Below are positions 7,318-10,504 of a DNA stretch of 10,504 nucleotides, piece after piece. The DNA is from Deltaproteobacteria bacterium (GTDB lineage: Bacteria > Desulfobacterota > Binatia > Binatales > Binataceae), in assembly GCA_021799555.1 (NCBI GenBank), contig JAJZAG010000113.1, positions 1 to 10,504 of the forward strand, written 5' to 3'. The stretch's first letter is position 1. The number at the start of each line of letters is the position of its first letter. The notes under the pieces were generated by a model, which saw only the letters and a list, made by a program, of their open reading frames with translations, was not told the DNA's origin and searched no databases. The position numbers and the translations under genes are program-made.

Positions 7318-7345
7318 CGCCTCGCTGCGGGGCGGCCCGATTTTT
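7318..7345 (+). terminator. Hairpin with T-tract: possible rluD terminator or rho-leader attenuator
   Basis: CGCCTCG (7318-7324) pairs with CGGGGCG (7328-7334) across a CTG loop, seven pairs with one G-U. Six bases later comes TTTTT (7341-7345). A competing four-pair hairpin, CGGG (7328-7331) with CCCG (7336-7339), lies directly before ATTTTT and cannot form at the same time as the first. The stems are short and the first is set back from the T-tract, so terminator strength is uncertain. Confidence 0.35.
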
Positions 7346-7517
7346 CGAATTTATCGCTTCTCTGTTCTGGTTTCCGACCGCCTGGTGCAAGCGAACTATC
7401 AAGGTATTCCGCGTTAGCGGGTCCTTTCCGGATGAACGTATCCAAAACTGTAGCGCCGCTTCGGCGGGCGCGCAGAAATTCAGTGTAAATAGTGAGGCAC
7501 AGTTGCGGGGAAGGCAC

Positions 7518-8888
7518 ATGGCTAAGGGTCGAGGCGCAGCGCGCGAAAGCCAGAGTCATCTGGAAGACGTTTCCGCGCCGCCGCGCCAGGTTCAACCGCA
7601 TCACACCGAACCGCTCATCGTGATGACCGATGACGGCGTGATGAATCTGAAGGCGCTCAAGAGCTCGAAGATCACGGAACTGGCTTCGATGGCGCGCGAC
7701 TTCAACGTCGAGAACGCCACCAACATGCGCAAGCAGGAGATGATTTTTGCGATCCTGCAGGCGCAAGCCGCCAAGAACGGATCAATCCTCGGCGAGGGCG
7801 TGCTCGAGATTCTCCCCGACGGCTTCGGCTTTCTACGTGCGCCCGACTACAACTATCTGCCAGGCCCCGACGATATTTACATCTCGCCGAGCCAAATCCG
7901 GAAATTCAACCTGCGCACCGGCGACACGGTGTCCGGCCTGATTCGCCCGCCCAAAGAGGGCGAGCGTTATTTCGCGCTGCTCAAGGTTGAATCGATCAAC
8001 TTCGAAGATCCGGAAAAGGCGCGGGACAAGATTCTGTTCGACAACCTGACCCCGCTCTACCCGCAGGAGCGCATTAAGCTCGAATACGATCACGAAGATC
8101 TGACCACTCGCATCATCGACCTGGTCGCTCCGATCGGAAAGGGACAGCGCGGGCTTATCGTCGCAGCGCCGTTTACGGGCAAAACGATGATGCTGCAGGC
8201 GATCGCGAAGGCGATCGCGCATAATCATCCCGAGATTGTCCTGATCGTGCTGCTGGTCGATGAACGCCCCGAAGAAGTCACCGACATGCTGCGCTCGGTT
8301 CATGGCGAGGTCGTAAGCTCGACCTTTGATGAGCCGCCCACGCGCCACGTGCAGGTGGCCGAGATGGTGATCGAAAAGGCGCGCCGGCTGGTCGAGCACG
8401 GACGCGACGTCGTAATTCTGCTCGATTCAATCACACGCCTTGCGCGAGCCTATAACACGGTCGTGCCGCCTTCGGGCAAGATTCTGTCGGGAGGCGTGGA
8501 CTCCAACGCGCTGCACAAACCCAAGAAATTTTTCGGCGCCGCGCGCAACACCGAAGACGGCGGCAGTCTGACGATTATCGCGACCGCTCTGGTCGATACC
8601 GGCAGCAGGATGGACGAAGTGATCTTCGAAGAGTTCAAGGGCACGGGCAATCAGCAGGTTGCCCTCGACCGGCGGCTGCTCGAAAAGCGCGTCTTTCCGA
8701 CTATCGACATCCAGCGCTCAACCACCCGCAAGGAAGAGCTGCTGCTCCAGCGCACCACGCTCAACCGCATCTGGATTCTGCGCAAGCTGCTCTCGCAGCT
8801 AAACGCTGTCGAAGCGATGGAATTCCTGATCGACAAGATGCAAGGCACCAAGACCAACGACGAATTCCTCGAATCGATGAACGCGTAG
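7518..8888 (+). CDS. rho: Transcription termination factor Rho
   Basis: Rho is a hexameric RNA helicase that loads on unstructured, C-rich RNA and releases RNA polymerase. The 456-residue product aligns throughout with E. coli Rho (419) after an extra N-terminal 42 or so polar residues. Visible parts are the N-terminal helix domain (about 43-85), the cold-shock-like RNA site DGFGFLR (101-107), Walker A at AAPFTGKT (216-223), Walker B VVILLDSITRLARAYN (298-313), the Q-loop segment (321-343) and TRKEELL (403-409) containing the arginine finger. The Walker A is unusual: the residue equivalent to E. coli Lys181 is Phe219. After FKGTGN the usual Met-Glu is Gln-Gln. ATG 7518 is preceded by GGGGAAGG (7507-7514); an upstream TTG at 7503 or an internal ATG at 7623 are alternatives. 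Confidence 0.96.
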   Translation: MAKGRGAARESQSHLEDVSAPPRQVQPHHTEPLIVMTDDGVMNLKALKSSKITELASMARDFNVENATNMRKQEMIFAILQAQAAKNGSILGEGVLEILPDGFGFLRAPDYNYLPGPDDIYISPSQIRKFNLRTGDTVSGLIRPPKEGERYFALLKVESINFEDPEKARDKILFDNLTPLYPQERIKLEYDHEDLTTRIIDLVAPIGKGQRGLIVAAPFTGKTMMLQAIAKAIAHNHPEIVLIVLLVDERPEEVTDMLRSVHGEVVSSTFDEPPTRHVQVAEMVIEKARRLVEHGRDVVILLDSITRLARAYNTVVPPSGKILSGGVDSNALHKPKKFFGAARNTEDGGSLTIIATALVDTGSRMDEVIFEEFKGTGNQQVALDRRLLEKRVFPTIDIQRSTTRKEELLLQRTTLNRIWILRKLLSQLNAVEAMEFLIDKMQGTKTNDEFLESMNA

Positions 8889-8910
8889 GCGCGCGCCAGC
8901 AGAACTGGAG

Positions 8911-8945
8911 CCGGGCCGGTCATTTCGGATGAATCGGCCGCCCGG
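8911..8945 (+). terminator. Imperfect GC-rich hairpin after rho
   Basis: Outer CCGG arms (8911-8914 with 8942-8945) enclose GCCG/CGGC (8915-8918 with 8935-8938) and TCAT/ATGA (8920-8923 with 8929-8932) around a TTCGG loop. It starts 22 bases after the rho stop. No T-tract follows, so it is at most a 3'-end stabiliser or part of a factor-dependent terminator. Confidence 0.3.
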
Positions 8946-8995
8946 ACGCAGCGGCATACCGTCGGCCCTGACCAGCTTTCCTTTTCGTCAGTAGG

Positions 8996-9016
8996 GGGCG
9001 GACGGCCTGTCCGCCC
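8996..9016. repeat. Perfect 8-bp palindromic hairpin, REP-like
   Basis: GGGCGGAC (8996-9003) and GTCCGCCC (9009-9016) are exact inverted copies around the loop GGCCT. The element is preceded by GTAGG, and GTAGGGGCGG-type palindromes are commonly scattered between genes in GC-rich genomes. It sits between rho and the rpsB promoter candidate and lacks a good T-tract on either side. Its status as a dispersed repeat cannot be shown from one copy. Confidence 0.5.
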
Positions 9017-9028
9017 GTATCCCATCCT

Positions 9029-9056
9029 TTGACCGGAGGCTGACAATCTATAATAC
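9029..9056 (+). promoter_or_regulatory. Candidate promoter for rpsB-tsf
   Basis: A perfect -10 TATAAT lies at 9049-9054 in otherwise GC-rich DNA. The best -35-like hexamer is TTGACC (9029-9034), only 14 bases upstream. Using the shifted -10 TAATAC (9051-9056) gives 16 bases. Transcription would begin near 9061, leaving an rpsB leader of about 60 bases, in which S2 autoregulation could act as it does in E. coli (inference). Confidence 0.6.
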
Positions 9057-9120
9057 TGGACGATTGCCCCTGATGCTTGGGACGGTAGCGCGTAACTTTA
9101 GCGAGGATCAGAATAGCGAC

Positions 9121-9888
9121 ATGACCGAAATCAGCATGAAGCAGCTTCTGGAGGCCGGGGTCCACTTCGGCCATCAGACCAGCCGCTGGAATCCGAAGAT
9201 GAAGCCTTACATTTTCGGCGCCCGCAACGGGATTTACATTATCGACCTGCAGCAGACCGTGCGGATGTTCCGGGCGACTTACGAGTTCGCACGCGATCTG
9301 GCCGCGCAGGGCGGCACGATGCTGTTTGTCGGCACCAAGAAGCAGGCCCAGGATATCGTCAAGGAAGAGGCTGAGCGCTGCGGGATGTTTTATGTCAACA
9401 ACCGCTGGCTTGGCGGGATGCTGACCAACTTCCAGACAATTCGCGCCTCGATCGACCGGCTCAAGAAGCTCGAAGAAATTCTGTCCGACCCCGAGATGGC
9501 GCACGCTCTGACCAAAAAGGAAATGAGCGACAACGCGCGCGAGCACGGCAAGCTGATGGCGACCCTCGGCGGGATCAAGAACATGCGCAAGCTCCCCGAC
9601 GCGTTGTGGGTTATCGATACCAAGAAGGAAGATATAGCGGTGTCCGAAGCCAAGCGCCTCGGAATCCCGGTCGCGGCCGTCGTCGATACCAACTGCGACC
9701 CCGACCTGATCTCGTACCGGATTCCGGGCAACGACGATGCGATCCGCGCGATCAAGCTCTTCACGGCCGCGATCGCCGACGCGATCCTCGAGGGCAAGCA
9801 GCTTGCCGAAGAGCGTCAGAAAGGCCAGCAGGACGAAGCCCCTGGCGGCGACAACTCGCCCGCCCCGGAATCGCCCAGCGCCCTCTGA
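9121..9888 (+). CDS. rpsB: 30S ribosomal protein S2
   Basis: S2 binds late to the back of the small ribosomal subunit, between head and body. The 255-residue product opens with the family signature SMKQLLEAGVHFGHQTSRWN (residues 5-24) and contains FVGTKKQAQDIV (69-80), NNRWLGGMLTNF (93-104), LPDALWVIDTKKE (158-170) and IPGNDDAIRAIKLF (201-214). The tail after residue 230 is hydrophilic and rich in Gln, Pro and Ser (GGDNSPAPESPSAL), as often seen. The start at 9121 matches the usual N-terminus. GAGGA at 9103-9107 lies 13 bases upstream, a little far. tsf follows after 99 bases, the near-universal gene order. Confidence 0.98.
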   Translation: MTEISMKQLLEAGVHFGHQTSRWNPKMKPYIFGARNGIYIIDLQQTVRMFRATYEFARDLAAQGGTMLFVGTKKQAQDIVKEEAERCGMFYVNNRWLGGMLTNFQTIRASIDRLKKLEEILSDPEMAHALTKKEMSDNAREHGKLMATLGGIKNMRKLPDALWVIDTKKEDIAVSEAKRLGIPVAAVVDTNCDPDLISYRIPGNDDAIRAIKLFTAAIADAILEGKQLAEERQKGQQDEAPGGDNSPAPESPSAL

Positions 9889-9987
9889 CGCTCGAAGAAA
9901 ACCCATGCGGTGTTCGATTCTCGCCCGATACGCGCGTATCGGCAGCGACAGGGAACCTGCAAACTTGAATCCGCGGTAATAGCGCAA

Positions 9988-10504
9988 ATGGAAGTCAAAC
10001 CCTCTACCGTTAAAGAACTCCGCGACAAAACTGGCGCCGGCGTAATGGATTGCAAGAAGGCGCTCGCCGAGACCGATGGCGACCTCGAGAAGGCGGTACT
10101 GTGGCTGCGCGAGCATGGCATCTCTCAGGCCGCCAAGCGGGCCGGCCGGGTAGCTTCTGAAGGTTCGGTCGGCAGCTATATCCACGCTGGCGGCAAGCTC
10201 GGAGTACTGGTCGAGGTTAACTGCGAGAGCGATTTCGTGGCCAAGACCGACGACTTCCAAGCGCTGGTGAAGGAAATCGCGATGCAGATCGCGGCGGCTA
10301 ATCCGCGCGTGGTCCGGCGCGAAGAACTGGCCCCCGATATCATTGACCAGGAACGCCAGATCTACGCGCAGCAGGCTGCCGGCTCGGGCAAGCCCGAAGC
10401 GGTGATCGCCAAGATCGTCGAGGGCAAGATCGAGAAGTTCATGAAAGAAGTCTGCCTACTGGAGCAGAGCTACGTCCGCGACCCAAATCGCACCATCAAC
10501 GATC
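9988..10504 (+). CDS. tsf: Elongation factor Ts (5' part; runs off the window)
   Basis: EF-Ts is the nucleotide exchange factor that reloads EF-Tu with GTP during translation. The 172 visible codons include the N-terminal UBA-like domain, with VKELRDKTGAGVMDCKKAL (8-26), and the core motif CESDFVAKTDDF (79-90), equivalent to the TDFVAK segment that contacts EF-Tu. The frame is open to the last base, so the C-terminal part is missing. The ATG at 9988 gives the family N-terminus, but I see no clear Shine-Dalgarno sequence in front of it. Expression probably depends on the rpsB transcript; the 99-base gap (9889-9987) shows no obvious terminator. Confidence 0.97.
   Translation, partial: MEVKPSTVKELRDKTGAGVMDCKKALAETDGDLEKAVLWLREHGISQAAKRAGRVASEGSVGSYIHAGGKLGVLVEVNCESDFVAKTDDFQALVKEIAMQIAAANPRVVRREELAPDIIDQERQIYAQQAAGSGKPEAVIAKIVEGKIEKFMKEVCLLEQSYVRDPNRTIND

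Larger units (their letters stand above)
7221..7517 (+). other. Long non-coding leader region upstream of rho
   Basis: This stretch of about 300 bases holds no convincing gene. It contains a promoter candidate (7237-7265), a hairpin followed by T5 (7318-7345), a short CCGC-GTTA-GCGG hairpin (7409-7420) and a perfect 5-bp hairpin CGCCG-CTT-CGGCG (7454-7466). An 18-codon frame (7434-7488, MNVSKTVAPLRRARRNSV) ends 29 bases before the rho start. In E. coli the rho leader is of similar length, carries a short rhoL frame and is a site where Rho stops its own transcription, so a regulatory leader is plausible here (inference). Confidence 0.5.

Noticed and set aside
9064..9120. Upstream TTG start for rpsB
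   Set aside because: It would begin only a few bases after the likely transcription start and add 19 residues not seen in S2 proteins; 9121 gives the standard N-terminus.
2489..9776. Five copies of GCGATCGC (2489, 2774, 8199, 8211, 9769), the octamer known as HIP1 in cyanobacteria
   Set aside because: All five fall in phase as Ala-Ile-Ala codons (GCG ATC GC), so codon preference explains them.
8920..10260. 446-codon open frame on the minus strand opposite rpsB and the start of tsf
   Set aside because: It lies wholly opposite unmistakable genes, has no recognisable motif, and long antisense frames are expected in GC-rich coding DNA.
1..10504. CRISPR array, tRNA or rRNA gene, insertion sequence, phage or defence genes
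   Set aside because: Looked for repeats with regular spacing, tRNA-like arms, transposase motifs and terminal inverted repeats; none seen.

Overview
The window is a compact, GC-rich bacterial chromosome segment made almost entirely of conserved core genes. I see no tRNA, rRNA, CRISPR array, insertion sequence or phage gene. Lipobox, Y-family polymerase and Rho features point to an ordinary bacterium, probably Gram-negative. The phylum cannot be fixed from this sequence. An uncultured relative of the former Deltaproteobacteria (for example Binatota-like) is my guess only.

Layout. (1) Positions 2-3451 on the plus strand form a tight run: the 3' end of a HemY-type protoporphyrinogen oxidase (haem synthesis), a complete DNA polymerase IV (dinB), and an unrecognised membrane protein that joins an alpha/beta-hydrolase domain to about eight membrane helices. 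(2) A 67-codon zinc-ribbon gene lies on the minus strand at 3474-3677, convergent with the hydrolase gene and divergent from leuC. (3) leuC and leuD (3824-5850) encode the two subunits of 3-isopropylmalate isomerase (leucine synthesis) behind a promoter candidate with a short leader. No leuA or leuB is present. (4) A small proline-rich lipoprotein gene (5908-6150) is followed by an RluD-type 23S rRNA pseudouridine synthase (6195-7220). A 12-codon reading frame bridges the two. (5) About 300 bases of leader DNA with a promoter candidate and hairpins precede rho (7518-8888). (6) A 232-base spacer with two hairpins and a promoter candidate precedes rpsB (9121-9888) and the start of tsf (9988 to the window end).

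How the genes work together. rpsB-tsf is the near-universal ribosomal protein S2 / elongation factor Ts pair, and leuC-leuD encodes one heteromeric enzyme. RluD, Rho, S2 and EF-Ts all serve gene expression. The other neighbours have no obvious shared pathway.

No clearly new multi-gene system is visible. The items most worth a second look are the hydrolase-membrane fusion, the stand-alone NrdJ-tail-like zinc ribbon, the Rho P-loop variant, the in-frame stop just upstream of rluD, the long rho leader and the palindrome between rho and rpsB.
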